A DNA stretch of 64,000 bases, taken from Sporosarcina sp. Marseille-Q4943. Its GTDB lineage: Bacteria; Bacillota; Bacilli; Bacillales_A; Planococcaceae. This document shows, piece after piece, positions 24,956 to 35,666 of this stretch. The translations under genes and the position numbers were made by a program. Where the stretch lies: positions 1,116,001-1,180,000 of the forward strand of contig NZ_CALSFT010000002.1 of NCBI RefSeq assembly GCF_943736995.1. Reading direction: 5' to 3'. The first letter of the stretch is position 1. Every line of letters begins with the position of its first letter. The notes under the pieces are model-generated. The model was not told the origin of the DNA and did not search any database. It saw nothing but the letters and a program-made list of their open reading frames with translations.

Positions 24956-27946
24956 TTAATCATTCTCATCATCGTCTGAAGGAGGATTGTTACCGCCTCC
25001 GTTATTTTCGCTATTTCCATTACCGTTGTTTCCATTATTTCCGTTGTTCCCGGCGTTGCCGCCATTTCCGTTTTCATTGCCATTATTGCCGTCGCTGTTA
25101 CCGTTGCCATTGTCTTCATTTCCTGGTGGTGTAGTCGGTGGTTTATTCTCGTCATCCGGCGTTTCGGTCGGTGGCGGTTCCGGACTATCGACGATTACGA
25201 TGTTAGAGCCTCCGGATAAAAGTCCGGTAATATCGACTGCTCTTACGTAATAATCACCAGGGCTGACAGCGAGAGAATTTGCAGATCCATCAATGATTGT
25301 CGCAATTCGTTCGTTGTTCCGGTAAACATAATAACCAATGACATCATTGGAAGGGGATTCCGACCAAACCAATGTCGATCCGTTAAGCGATGCGCTAACT
25401 CCTCCCGGTGCAGCATCGTCAGCAGGGAAAGTTGCACCCGATACGACGCTGGAAGAGAACGCGGATATGGAAGGGAACAACTTCGAAGCATCTCCGCCCC
25501 AAGGTCCTAGCATCCTGTCGATAAATGCCTGGTTGACCCCTGTTCCACCTGAAACGATAAACTCTGCTGGCGTCGAAGGAAGCGCCATGTATCGGCTGCC
25601 TTTGACAGAGACATAGGATGCATTAATTATGCTGTCATCTGGTTCAGTAGGCAACATCACTTTTTTATTGAATAAGTCAGACCTGACCAATCCCGCTGAA
25701 GTACATGCAGCAGACGGAGCCAATCCGGATATTCCACAGAAAGGTTTCGAAACGACGCCTTTCGGCTGTTTAAACGTGCTGGCTGCACCGATTATATCCG
25801 GTCTTACTTTGTTCGCAGCATTCATCAGCCTGCCGAATAGCATTGTAGTACGTGTGGTCGGGTGCATTTGCCCTGATCCGCGTGTATACAGTTTCCGTGT
25901 TTGGTCGTAATAGCCAAACCATAGCCCCATTGAAATGTTCGGGTTATAACCGACAAGCCAAGCATCCGCATATTTATTCGTTGTTCCTGTCTTTGCGGCC
26001 AAATCGGTTTTGAAATTCATGAAGCTAGGTAACTGCTGACCTGTTCCTCCAGGCTTTAGAACATCCCGGAGCATATCTGTAACGATATAAGATGTTTCTG
26101 GACTGAATACGTCGACAGGTTTTATTTCATGTTGATAAACAACATTACCTGACATATCCTCGATTCGTTCGATGATATACGATTGGATGAACTTGCCGCC
26201 GTTTGCGAACGTGGCGAATGCATTCGTGTTTTCTTCAACACTAACTCCGATCTTCATACCTCCGAAAGAGGTGGAATAGTTTGTGTAGTCTTCCTTATGA
26301 AGCTTGGTGAAATTCATCTTCTCCAAAAACTCTGCAGGGCGCCTATCCACAATTTCCCTATATAATCGGGCTGTTGGCAAGTTCAGTGATTCCGCCAATG
26401 CTTTCCTCGCCGGGATAATCCCGTTTTCCACATCGGCATTATAGTTTGAAGGACTCCACGTATCACTTCCGTCCGGTACTTCGAATTTGACATCGACGAC
26501 CGGGCTTCCTGCGCCAATAACACCATATTCAATCGCTGGTGCATAGACAAGGAGCGGTTTCATCGACGAGCCGTTTGGCCGATGAGCTTGTGTAGCATGG
26601 TTCGTAGCTATCAGTTGGTGATCACGTCCTCCGATAAAGGAAAGAATCTTTCCAGTACTATTTTCAATCATAATAGCTCCGACTTGAACAGGGTCATCTT
26701 TCAGAATAATCTCCCCGGTACTGTAATCCTTCTCTTCGCGTGTATATGTGAACCCGTAATGCTCGAATTCCTGAGCGATTTTATTCATTTCATCATAAAG
26801 ATCCTTTTCGACAGTCGAATAAATTCTATATCCGCCTGTCCGCATTTCGCGCTCTGCAAGAATCTCGTATTTTTCCTGTACCTTAACATCATCCTCAACC
26901 CGTTCTGGGTCGATGCCATCCTTTTCCGCCAAGATCTTCGCTAAAATTTCGATCGTTTCCTTTTGAATTTCCTGTGTCAAATAAGGGTATCTTTCGGTTG
27001 CACGTTCCGTCTTTTCACGGAAATCTTTTGTAATATCATAAGCGATTGCTTCTTCATATTGCTTATCTGTAATATAGCCGGTTTCCTTCATGCGGAAAAG
27101 GACCGTTTTCATCCTATCGATTCCAGCTTTAATATTTTCATCATTTTTCAAGCCGCCGCCATAATAGCTGCCCTTAAATGGTGTATACGCAAACGGGGCT
27201 TGCGGAATTCCTGTGATATACGCTGCCTGGGGAAGGTTAAGTTCTTTTGCAGTCACACCAAAAATACCTTCTGCTGCAGTTTCGATCCCCGCAATATTTT
27301 GTCCCATTGCATTTCTTCCATATGGAATGATATTTAAGTAGGCTTCTAGAATTTCCTCTTTATCCATGAAGTGTTCAAGCCGCATGGCGAGAAGGATTTC
27401 TTTTGCCTTCCGCTCATAGGACACTTCATTCGTCAATATCTGGTTTTTGATCAGCTGTTGGGTGAGCGTTGAACCACCCGTCTGACTGGATGAATTCGTC
27501 ACATCTTGAAACAGTCCGCGGAAAATCGCTTTTGGGACGATCCCTTCATGTGTTTCAAAATACTCGTCTTCCGTCGCCAAAACGGCATCGATGACGAAAG
27601 GAGAAACATCCTTCAATGTCGTCTCTTTCCGTTCGATATCTGCATTTACTTTCCCTAAATAAATATCATTGGCAAAATAAATTTCCGAAGTCTCTTCATA
27701 ATTGAAAATATTCCCCCGCATTTCAGCTTTGGTTCGGAGTGGTTCCTTTGCAACGAGTGATGCAAAATAACCGGCACCGACTGAGGCGGCAAATACGCCA
27801 AGTGTCAAACCGAAGACGAGGAAGAGGAGAAAGAGGTTCCAAATGACTCCGGATGTAATTCGAACTCCCTTTGCCCATCTTTTTTTCTTTAACGTTTCAA
27901 ATTTCTCTTCTATAAGATCTATCCTGTTTTTACGTTTTTCGCTCAA
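24956..27946 (-). CDS. Class A penicillin-binding protein with Asn/Gly-rich tail
   Basis: A bifunctional peptidoglycan glycosyltransferase/transpeptidase, about 996 aa. Order: short basic cytoplasmic tail, one membrane helix (~35-65), GT51 domain (AVLATEDEYFETHEGI; TGGSTLTQQLIKNQ; ERKAKEILLAMRLE), transpeptidase with GSSMKP (SxxK), SLN and KTGTT, then a fibronectin-III-like module (TLVWSESPSNDVIGYYVYRN), a PPPTETP linker and ~60 residues of N/G/E/D low complexity. It resembles PBP2-type class A enzymes more than B. subtilis PonA. The TTG at 27946 behind AGGGGGG is the start: the ATG at 27985 lies upstream of the -10 TATAAT (27979-27974) and so outside the transcript. Confidence 0.9.
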   Translation of the reverse strand: MSEKRKNRIDLIEEKFETLKKKRWAKGVRITSGVIWNLFLLFLVFGLTLGVFAASVGAGYFASLVAKEPLRTKAEMRGNIFNYEETSEIYFANDIYLGKVNADIERKETTLKDVSPFVIDAVLATEDEYFETHEGIVPKAIFRGLFQDVTNSSSQTGGSTLTQQLIKNQILTNEVSYERKAKEILLAMRLEHFMDKEEILEAYLNIIPYGRNAMGQNIAGIETAAEGIFGVTAKELNLPQAAYITGIPQAPFAYTPFKGSYYGGGLKNDENIKAGIDRMKTVLFRMKETGYITDKQYEEAIAYDITKDFREKTERATERYPYLTQEIQKETIEILAKILAEKDGIDPERVEDDVKVQEKYEILAEREMRTGGYRIYSTVEKDLYDEMNKIAQEFEHYGFTYTREEKDYSTGEIILKDDPVQVGAIMIENSTGKILSFIGGRDHQLIATNHATQAHRPNGSSMKPLLVYAPAIEYGVIGAGSPVVDVKFEVPDGSDTWSPSNYNADVENGIIPARKALAESLNLPTARLYREIVDRRPAEFLEKMNFTKLHKEDYTNYSTSFGGMKIGVSVEENTNAFATFANGGKFIQSYIIERIEDMSGNVVYQHEIKPVDVFSPETSYIVTDMLRDVLKPGGTGQQLPSFMNFKTDLAAKTGTTNKYADAWLVGYNPNISMGLWFGYYDQTRKLYTRGSGQMHPTTRTTMLFGRLMNAANKVRPDIIGAASTFKQPKGVVSKPFCGISGLAPSAACTSAGLVRSDLFNKKVMLPTEPDDSIINASYVSVKGSRYMALPSTPAEFIVSGGTGVNQAFIDRMLGPWGGDASKLFPSISAFSSSVVSGATFPADDAAPGGVSASLNGSTLVWSESPSNDVIGYYVYRNNERIATIIDGSANSLAVSPGDYYVRAVDITGLLSGGSNIVIVDSPEPPPTETPDDENKPPTTPPGNEDNGNGNSDGNNGNENGNGGNAGNNGNNGNNGNGNSENNGGGNNPPSDDDEND

Positions 27947-27973
27947 GTTTTCATCCCCCCTAAAATCCTTCCT

Positions 27974-27985
27974 ATTATAGCACAT
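27974..27985 (-). promoter_or_regulatory. Extended -10 promoter of the PBP gene
   Basis: On the minus strand TGCTATAAT (-10 at 27979-27974) is an extended -10 sequence with a poor -35. It lies about 30 nt upstream of the TTG start and decides against the longer ATG start. Confidence 0.5.
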
Positions 27986-28009
27986 TTCGTGGAAATCAAT
28001 AGAAAATGT

Positions 28010-28037
28010 TTGACAAACCGATATTTTAGACTACAAT
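28010..28037 (+). promoter_or_regulatory. Sigma-A promoter of tyrS leader
   Basis: TTGACA (28010-28015), a 16-nt spacer, TACAAT (28032-28037). The start point would be near 28044, at the beginning of the T-box leader. Confidence 0.75.
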
Positions 28038-28043
28038 AAGACT

Positions 28044-29576
<1,533 letters not shown>

Positions 29577-29579
29577 CGC

Positions 29580-29614
29580 AAAAGGCCATCCTTTACTTCA
29601 AAGGATGGCCTTTT
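29580..29614 (+). terminator. Bidirectional terminator tyrS/ku
   Basis: Perfect 15-bp stem AAAAGGCCATCCTTT/AAAGGATGGCCTTTT with a 5-nt loop, between convergent genes. Confidence 0.9.
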
Positions 29615-29620
29615 CTTATT

Positions 29621-30448
29621 TTACGCTTTCATCTTCGCTGCCGCTTTTTTCCGTGGCGCGGGCTTCTTCTTTTTCGTCTTATCGAGCGACGCTTGCAACG
29701 CCGCCATCAAATCGGTTGTATTGGAAGGGGAAATTGCCTGTTTCTCAGTTTTAGCAACAGTGATATTGCCTGCTTTTTTCTCTTCAATTAATTCCATTAG
29801 TGCTGTTCTATACTCATCCGTATATTTCTCGGGATCGAATGCAGTCGTCAATTGATCGACTAACAGAAGTGCTGTATCGAGTTCCTTCTTCACGACAGTG
29901 TCCTCTTCTGGAATATTCGGGACTTCCTGTACATTACGAACTTCATCAGGGAAGTGGATCGTTTCCATTAACAAAGCATCTTTATATACCCGGACGACGG
30001 CCAATTGCTCCTTCGAGCGGATGATGATCTTTGCCACTCCAATTTTTCCGGATTCCTTTAAAGCTTGCCGCAATAAAGCATAAGCCTTACCACCGTTAGC
30101 GTCAGGAGCCATGAAATAGCTTTTTTCGAAATAGATGGGATCAATTTCCTCCAGCTTTACAAAATCAATGATTTCAACGGCTTTGTCCTCATTTTCCTTC
30201 TTCAGCTTTTCAAGCTCTTCATCATCGAGCACGACGAACTTGTTTTTCGTATACTCATACGCTTTCACGATTTCTTCGCTTTTCACTTCTTTATCGCAAA
30301 TTGGGCATACTTTCTGATAACTGATTGGAGAATGGCACTCCTTGTGAAGTTGTCGCAATTTAATATCGTTGTTTTCAGTCGCCGCATGAAGCTTAATCGG
30401 AATATTGACGAGTCCGAAACTGATGCTGCCTTTCCAAATTGTATGCAA
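29621..30448 (-). CDS. ku: Non-homologous end-joining protein Ku
   Basis: Bacterial Ku (275 aa) binds DNA ends as a ring-shaped homodimer and recruits LigD. Start MHTIWKGSISFGLVNIPIKL is the family signature. The core beta-barrel continues through ISYQKVCPICDKEVKSEEIV (a CxxC pair in the position of the family's zinc-like site), and the tail is a basic Lys/Ala-rich extension (KKKKPAPRKKAAAKMKA) expected to contact DNA. TTG 30448 is chosen because GCGGGTGA precedes it and homologues begin MHT; GTG 30457 lies in that site. Divergent from ligD; an upstream sigma-G-like promoter suggests forespore expression. Confidence 0.94.
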   Translation of the reverse strand: MHTIWKGSISFGLVNIPIKLHAATENNDIKLRQLHKECHSPISYQKVCPICDKEVKSEEIVKAYEYTKNKFVVLDDEELEKLKKENEDKAVEIIDFVKLEEIDPIYFEKSYFMAPDANGGKAYALLRQALKESGKIGVAKIIIRSKEQLAVVRVYKDALLMETIHFPDEVRNVQEVPNIPEEDTVVKKELDTALLLVDQLTTAFDPEKYTDEYRTALMELIEEKKAGNITVAKTEKQAISPSNTTDLMAALQASLDKTKKKKPAPRKKAAAKMKA

Positions 30449-30470
30449 TGAAATCACCCGCTTTTCTTCT

Positions 30471-30500
30471 TAGTATGGAAAGCTCGACTCGTTCCTATGT
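30471..30500 (-). promoter_or_regulatory. Sigma-G-like promoter of ku
   Basis: Minus strand: ACATA (30500-30496), an 18-nt spacer, CATACTA (30477-30471). The -10 matches CATNMTA fully and the -35 matches GMATR in 4 of 5. B. subtilis ku (ykoV) is forespore-expressed, which fits. Confidence 0.55.
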
Positions 30501-30572
30501 ATACGAAATTCAATCCGTCAAACACTAAACAAAAACCATTACCTAAAGTAATAAAAATTTGGAGCGATAATT

Positions 30573-32414
30573 ATGAAACCGATGTTGATGATGGATGCAG
30601 AGGAAATTCCTGTAGGGAAGGATTGGATATACGAAACGAAGTACGACGGATTCAGAGCAATCCTTATATGGGATGAAGAAGGAATTCGGCTTTTTAGCAG
30701 AAATGAAAAAGTACTGAACGATATCTTCCCGGAGATTATTGAGGAATGCCATCGTATTGAACATTTGATCAAGCCTTTTCTTCCAATTGCCTTTGACGGG
30801 GAATTGGTCTGTTTACAAAACGATTTCAGCAGTGAATTTTCAATCGTGCAAACGAGGGGACGGATGCGGAAGAAAGAAGTGATCGATCAACATTCGAAAA
30901 TTTTTCAGTGCCAATATATCGTCTTCGATCTTTTGTCTGTGAAGGGGAAGGATGTAACCGCCTCTGCGCTGGACAAGAGGAAGGCGCAATTGAAGAAGTG
31001 TTTTGAACAGATTGGACTGCCGATTACCGTCCAATATCGCCACGAAAGTTTAATTCAATTAATAGAAACGTTTACAGACGGCAATGAAATATGGAATTAT
31101 ATCCGGCATAACAATGGGGAAGGGGCGATTGCCAAACGGAGGAAAAGTGTCTGGAGTAATGAAAAAAGAACGAATCAATGGTTGAAAGTGAAGAACTGGC
31201 GATTGGTCACAGTCATTATTACGAAATATGAACAGGTAAATGGATTTTTCACAGGCGCCATTTATAGAGAAGGTCACCTTATTGAGATAACAACATTCAA
31301 GCATGGAATGACAGACGAGGAAATGAAGACCCTTAGTGAATTGTTTCTAGCAAACGGGAAAAATATCGGGGATTCTACTTATGAGATTGCGCCATCGATC
31401 TGTGCGAACATAAATTGCATCAGCTTTGATGGGAAACATCTACGGGAACCGAGGTTCCATTCCTTTCAATTTGAAGTGAATGCAGAAGAGTGCCAGTGGC
31501 GGCGATTGCTTCGACAGGTGAACCCGATTCCTGAGCAAGTACAAATTACGCATCCAGACAAACCGGTTTGGCCGAGGGAAAGCTTGCAGAAGGATGACTA
31601 CTTGCTGTACTTGCAAATGGCGGCACCTTTCATGCTTCCGTTTCTCAAAGAACGCCATCTAACCTTGATCCGTTTTCCTCATGGTGTGCCGGGCGAGATG
31701 TTTTATCAGAAAAGCGTTCCCGACTACGCACCTGATTTTGTCCAGACGTCAAAAGATGAGGATATTGACTATATCGTTTGCAATGACATAACGACATTGC
31801 TATGGCTGGGGAATCAGCTTGCACTAGAATACCACATTCCGTTTCAAACGATCGACACGACAATGCCGACAGAAATCGTCTTCGATTTGGATCCGCCCTC
31901 AGTGAAAGAATTCTCACTCTCCGTAGAAGCGGCAGTGCGCATGAAGGCGATCTTCGACCGGTTCCAACTGACTTCATTCATTAAAACATCCGGCGGCAAA
32001 GGGCTTCAATTATATATCCCGCTCCCTTTCAATACATTCACTTATGAAGATACCCGCCTCTTCACAAAGTTCGTCTCTGACTTCCTTTGCGACCAAGAGC
32101 CGCAATGGTTCACGACTGAACGCTTGAAAAAGAACAGGGGAAACAAACTTTATTTGGACTATGTGCAACATCACGAAGGAAAAACGATCGTCGCTCCATA
32201 TTCACCGAGAGGAAACGAACTGGCGACAGTCGCAACTCCATTGAACTGGGATGAAGTTGGAGCTTCATTACGGCCGGAGCAGTTTACAATCAACAGTGTA
32301 ATGGAACGGATGAAAACGATTGGAGACCCTTTCCGTGAATTCAGGAAAGTGGGGAATACACAACCGTATGCAGTTGTGCTTGAACAGTTGAAGGCGTTAC
32401 TGGAGGGAAAATAA
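30573..32414 (+). CDS. ligD: ATP-dependent DNA ligase LigD (ligase + polymerase domains)
   Basis: NHEJ ligase, 613 aa. The ATP-dependent ligase domain comes first (YETKYDGFRAILI with the adenylated Lys at residue 23; FDGELVCL; EGAIAKRRKSVW; QWLKVKNWR), followed by an OB region. The primase-like polymerase domain starts at about residue 315 (ITHPDKPVWP; FDLDPPS; KTSGGKGLQLYIPL). There is no N-terminal phosphoesterase domain, the usual arrangement in Bacillus YkoU. ATG follows GGAG. Divergent partner of ku; together they repair double-strand breaks, likely in spores. Confidence 0.94.
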   Translation: MKPMLMMDAEEIPVGKDWIYETKYDGFRAILIWDEEGIRLFSRNEKVLNDIFPEIIEECHRIEHLIKPFLPIAFDGELVCLQNDFSSEFSIVQTRGRMRKKEVIDQHSKIFQCQYIVFDLLSVKGKDVTASALDKRKAQLKKCFEQIGLPITVQYRHESLIQLIETFTDGNEIWNYIRHNNGEGAIAKRRKSVWSNEKRTNQWLKVKNWRLVTVIITKYEQVNGFFTGAIYREGHLIEITTFKHGMTDEEMKTLSELFLANGKNIGDSTYEIAPSICANINCISFDGKHLREPRFHSFQFEVNAEECQWRRLLRQVNPIPEQVQITHPDKPVWPRESLQKDDYLLYLQMAAPFMLPFLKERHLTLIRFPHGVPGEMFYQKSVPDYAPDFVQTSKDEDIDYIVCNDITTLLWLGNQLALEYHIPFQTIDTTMPTEIVFDLDPPSVKEFSLSVEAAVRMKAIFDRFQLTSFIKTSGGKGLQLYIPLPFNTFTYEDTRLFTKFVSDFLCDQEPQWFTTERLKKNRGNKLYLDYVQHHEGKTIVAPYSPRGNELATVATPLNWDEVGASLRPEQFTINSVMERMKTIGDPFREFRKVGNTQPYAVVLEQLKALLEGK

Positions 32415-32415
32415 T

Positions 32416-32441
32416 CCCGCTATTGCAAAAGCGATAGCGGG
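32416..32441 (+). repeat. Hairpin after ligD without T-run
   Basis: CCCGCTATTGC/GCGATAGCGGG around AAAA, with one wobble pair, starting 2 nt after the ligD stop. It may stabilise the 3' end, but the lack of a T-run makes termination doubtful. Confidence 0.45.
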
Positions 32442-32606
32442 GGAGATCTGAGTGAGCGGGTAGTGAGAAGTATACTTTGCTAGTATTCTATATTCTTGGA
32501 TCATTATTTACAAAAGGCTGAATTTTATGATAAGGTTTACTGTATATTGCTATGATTATATAAGGCAGTGATAGTTTGGCATATCTTATTATAGAGGAGG
32601 GGTATT

Positions 32607-34199
32607 TTGGAAGTGCCGTTAATTTTAACTCAGTTTTTAGATAATGCCGTGAAACTCTATGGGGATAAAAAAGCAATTATCTCTGATGACCGAGTTTTTA
32701 CTTATCGAGAGATGAATGAACGAGTCAACCAGTTGTCAAATGGCCTTCGCACATTAGGTGTAAAAAAAGGAGATCGAGTGGCATTTCTGGCGCCAAATAG
32801 TGTAGAAATGCTGGAAGGCTTCTATGGTGTGTTTCAGCTAGGGGCAATCATGGTGCCTTTGAATATTCGCTTAAAACCGGAGGATTATCTCTTTATTTTG
32901 AATCATAGTGAATCCAAGGTTTTGTTTGTTGATCAGGACTTATACCATTTAATCCTTCCTATTAAAGAAAAGCTTGAGACCGTTGAAGAGATTATTGTGC
33001 ACTACTATGATGGCACCTGTGATGAAGTAAACTACGATGAATTTTTAAAGGGGCATTCCGCAAAAGCTTTCAATCGGGAAACTTTAGAAGAAACCGATGT
33101 ATGTAGCTTGCTTTATACGAGTGGAACAACCGGCAATCCAAAAGGTGTAATGTTGACGCATCGCAACAATTATATCCATGCATTAACGTGTATGCATCAC
33201 TTACGGGTTACCGATGAAGATGTTCTTGCACATGTGTTGCCAATGTTTCATGTCAACGGCTGGGGCTCGCCATTTTACTATACTGCAAACGGAGCAACAC
33301 AAGTCTGTTTAAGAAAAGCTTCTCCAGATAGTATTTTTGAAGCGATTGAGAAACATGGTGTTACCGTAATGCATATGGCTCCGACGGTGTTGAATTCATT
33401 AATACAACATTACGATAAGCATCATCCGGAAATTGAGCAAAACATTCGTGCATTCATTGCAGGATCGGCACCACCAACAGCATTTGTCACTAGAGTGGAA
33501 GAGGAGCTAGGCTGGGAGTTTATCCAAGTGTACGGCATGACGGAATCTAGTCCGTTAAGTACCATCTCTAGAATCCGCTCCCACTTCAAAGATTTTTCAA
33601 GAGAAGAAGAGTCTCGAATAAAAGCAAAAACCGGATACCAAATGATTGGCACAGATGTAAAAGTCGTTAATGAATTAGGAGAAGAAGTAGCCTGGAACGA
33701 AAAAGAAATTGGTGAACTTATTGTCCGCGGAAATGGCGTCATGAAAGGCTATTGGAAAAATGAAGAAGCGACAATGGAAGCCATTCGTAATGGCTGGCTC
33801 TATACCGGGGACATGGCTACTGTAGATGAGTATGGACATATTGGAATCGTAGATCGGAAAAAGGATGTCATTATCTCTGGCGGTGAAAATATTTCTTCCA
33901 TTGAAGTTGAGGGTGTCTTATACGACCATCCAGCTATCCTGGAAGCTGCGGTCATTGCAGTTCCCCATGAAAAATGGGGGGAGACGCCTCATGCTTATGT
34001 CGTTTTACGTCCGGGGCAAGGAGCGACAGAAGAAGAACTAATTCAATTCTCGAGGGATAAGCTAGCTCATTTTAAAGCGATTACGGGAGTCACCTTCGTA
34101 GACGAACTTCCTAAAAATGCTTCCGGTAAGATTTTAAAAGTTCAGCTGCGTAACAACTACTGGGAGTCGGTTGGAAAAGCGGGGAGATTTGTTAACTGA
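32607..34199 (+). CDS. Acyl-CoA synthetase (medium/long-chain type)
   Basis: An ANL-superfamily AMP-forming ligase, 530 aa. A3 loop YTSGTTGNPKG near residue 173, VYGMTESSP near 308, YTGDMATVDEYGHIGIVDRKKD near 395, and the catalytic Lys in PKNASGKILK near 505. Chain-length preference cannot be read from the sequence. TTG start behind GAGGAGGGG. It lies alone between ligD and the DUF pair, in a stretch not syntenic with B. subtilis, and codon choice looks somewhat more A/T-rich than the flanking core genes, so acquisition is possible. Confidence 0.88.
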   Translation: MEVPLILTQFLDNAVKLYGDKKAIISDDRVFTYREMNERVNQLSNGLRTLGVKKGDRVAFLAPNSVEMLEGFYGVFQLGAIMVPLNIRLKPEDYLFILNHSESKVLFVDQDLYHLILPIKEKLETVEEIIVHYYDGTCDEVNYDEFLKGHSAKAFNRETLEETDVCSLLYTSGTTGNPKGVMLTHRNNYIHALTCMHHLRVTDEDVLAHVLPMFHVNGWGSPFYYTANGATQVCLRKASPDSIFEAIEKHGVTVMHMAPTVLNSLIQHYDKHHPEIEQNIRAFIAGSAPPTAFVTRVEEELGWEFIQVYGMTESSPLSTISRIRSHFKDFSREEESRIKAKTGYQMIGTDVKVVNELGEEVAWNEKEIGELIVRGNGVMKGYWKNEEATMEAIRNGWLYTGDMATVDEYGHIGIVDRKKDVIISGGENISSIEVEGVLYDHPAILEAAVIAVPHEKWGETPHAYVVLRPGQGATEEELIQFSRDKLAHFKAITGVTFVDELPKNASGKILKVQLRNNYWESVGKAGRFVN

Positions 34200-34217
34200 A
34201 CCAATAAACAAAAAACT

Positions 34218-34259
34218 AGAGCCCTTGAAACGTTGATATAACGACATTTCAAGGGCTTA
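34218..34259 (+). terminator. Terminator of the acyl-CoA ligase gene
   Basis: AGCCCTTGAAA (34220-34230) pairs with TTTCAAGGGCT (34247-34257), followed by a weak T-rich tail. Confidence 0.7.
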
Positions 34260-34397
34260 TTGTATGCTAACATGCAAACTAAAAAGATTAACGAGTGTAA
34301 TGCGCGATTTTTCCAAAACTTATCAACATCCTTTTCACTTTGAAAAACGCAGGTGGGGGCAGTTTCTTACATCACCCCTAAAAAGCCTTTGACAGGT

Positions 34398-35168
34398 TTA
34401 AATTACTTTTAATTGTTTTATCCAGTCTTCACGATGTGACCACTCAAGAATTTCTATATTGTAGTTCCTAATTGGTTCAATGAATTTTGGAGAAATGGCT
34501 GTCTCAGTATCGTTTGCAAGCACGAAAAAATCAGCATTGGGTCTCGTTTCTCTTACATCGATAAAAGGAAACAGTGCTGGTTTGTAGTTATCTGATTTGG
34601 GCGAATTTACAATGTAAATAAGTTTTTCTTTAATGCCTTTCCAATGAGGAATTACAAAATCAAAGTTCTGTTGATTACCTGATCTTCCTGTAAAACCTAA
34701 ATTAGGGGTGAATATAACATCCTTTTCAATAAAGTAGTTTTCTACTTCTTCGAAAAAAATGTTTGTAACCATATTTCTTGATGTCAACAACATATCGAAA
34801 ATTCTTAAAATACATTGGAGTAGGTTGTTTTGCTTTTGTGGAAGTGCTTCAATTGTCGGTACCGTGAGGAACAATTCACCAGTGTCTTTGTCGTGAGACA
34901 CTCCAAAGATACACAATGTGCTATCAAAATAAGTTGTTCGATTTTTACTTCCTTTTATGAAGACTCCCCGCATTTCCAATTCGTTTAATGTATTTCCGTC
35001 ATCAGTTAGTCTATAGGTGCCTGTTGGTTTCTTTTCAAGGAAGACTTGGATGAAATCATGATTGATATCTACAAAAGGAGTAGTAATTTCAACGAAATCT
35101 TCAATTTGAGAAAAATTTAAATGTGATTTATTCCAATCCTCATAGGCTTTCTTTAATTGATCTATCAT
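34398..35168 (-). CDS. DUF1828/DUF1829 protein, second gene of an accessory pair
   Basis: 256 aa. Residues ~1-120 match DUF1828 (TTPFVDINHDFIQVFLEKK; YRLTDDGNTLNELEMRGVFI; LPQKQNNLLQCILRIFDML), and ~130-250 match DUF1829 (NYFIEKDVIFTPNLGFTGRSG; NFDFVIPHWKGIKEKLIYIV; DVRETRPNADFFVLAND). No signal or membrane helix. Biochemical function is not established to my knowledge; such proteins turn up in phage- and island-associated DNA. AAAGGAGGTAATTTCA gives a strong ribosome site for ATG 35168. Fifteen nt separate it from the upstream DUF6978-like gene, so the two form an operon. It is visibly A/T-rich compared with its neighbours, which suggests transfer. Confidence 0.8.
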   Translation of the reverse strand: MIDQLKKAYEDWNKSHLNFSQIEDFVEITTPFVDINHDFIQVFLEKKPTGTYRLTDDGNTLNELEMRGVFIKGSKNRTTYFDSTLCIFGVSHDKDTGELFLTVPTIEALPQKQNNLLQCILRIFDMLLTSRNMVTNIFFEEVENYFIEKDVIFTPNLGFTGRSGNQQNFDFVIPHWKGIKEKLIYIVNSPKSDNYKPALFPFIDVRETRPNADFFVLANDTETAISPKFIEPIRNYNIEILEWSHREDWIKQLKVI

Positions 35169-35183
35169 TGAAATTACCTCCTT

Positions 35184-35666
35184 TCATAGAAGTTCCATTT
35201 GATGCTTAAAATTATAATCCTCGATATTCGAGACGTTACAACGTTTCAGGAAACGGTTCAAGATAGTCACAAGGTCCTTTAACTCTTGATCCGTTAAACA
35301 CATATTAGCATATTCCTCATTTAAAGGATATGCGATTGACATGCCGAATATTTCGTGCGCTACATGGATATGTGGACAAGGAATTATTTGGCTCGCGTAA
35401 GGAAAATCCCCATCCGGATTAGCATGGTCAGGACCAAGGATATCTAATCTTAACAATGGCCTAGATCGATAATTATCACTGGATAATTGGAGAGTGAATT
35501 TTGGACTTTTATTCCCTTTTCTATTCAACACAATTGTAAAGTTCGTTCGAATGCTCTTTAACTGTAGATAATCTTGTAAACCTTTTTCAGGAATATCTAT
35601 ATTCTTATTATCCGACAGTATCATTTTCAACGAACTGATAAGTTCATTGATTTTTTGTTGATCCAT
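35184..35666 (-). CDS. DUF6978-like protein, first gene of an accessory pair
   Basis: 160 aa, soluble. It resembles proteins grouped as DUF6978: a polar N-terminal helix, KGNKSPKFTLQLSSDNYRSR, RLDILGPDHANPDGDFP, the His-rich PCPHIHVAHEIFGMSIAYP, and a C-terminal helix TDQELKDLVTILNRFLKRC. The clustered Asp/His suggest metal or nucleic-acid binding, but this is inference. Start ATG 35666 lies 9 nt after AGGGGGA; the ATG at 35675 abuts it. Co-oriented with and 15 nt before the DUF1828/1829 gene. A two-gene toxin-antitoxin or defence-like unit is possible and unproven. Confidence 0.7.
   Translation of the reverse strand: MDQQKINELISSLKMILSDNKNIDIPEKGLQDYLQLKSIRTNFTIVLNRKGNKSPKFTLQLSSDNYRSRPLLRLDILGPDHANPDGDFPYASQIIPCPHIHVAHEIFGMSIAYPLNEEYANMCLTDQELKDLVTILNRFLKRCNVSNIEDYNFKHQMELL

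Noticed and set aside
24987..25250. Repetitive 9-12-bp units suspected as CRISPR or VNTR non-coding array
   Set aside because: No constant repeat/spacer periodicity; it encodes the Asn/Gly-rich tail of the PBP in frame.
32416..32441. Rho-independent terminator after ligD
   Set aside because: The hairpin is good but is followed by GGAGATCTG, not a T-run, so I list it only as a hairpin.
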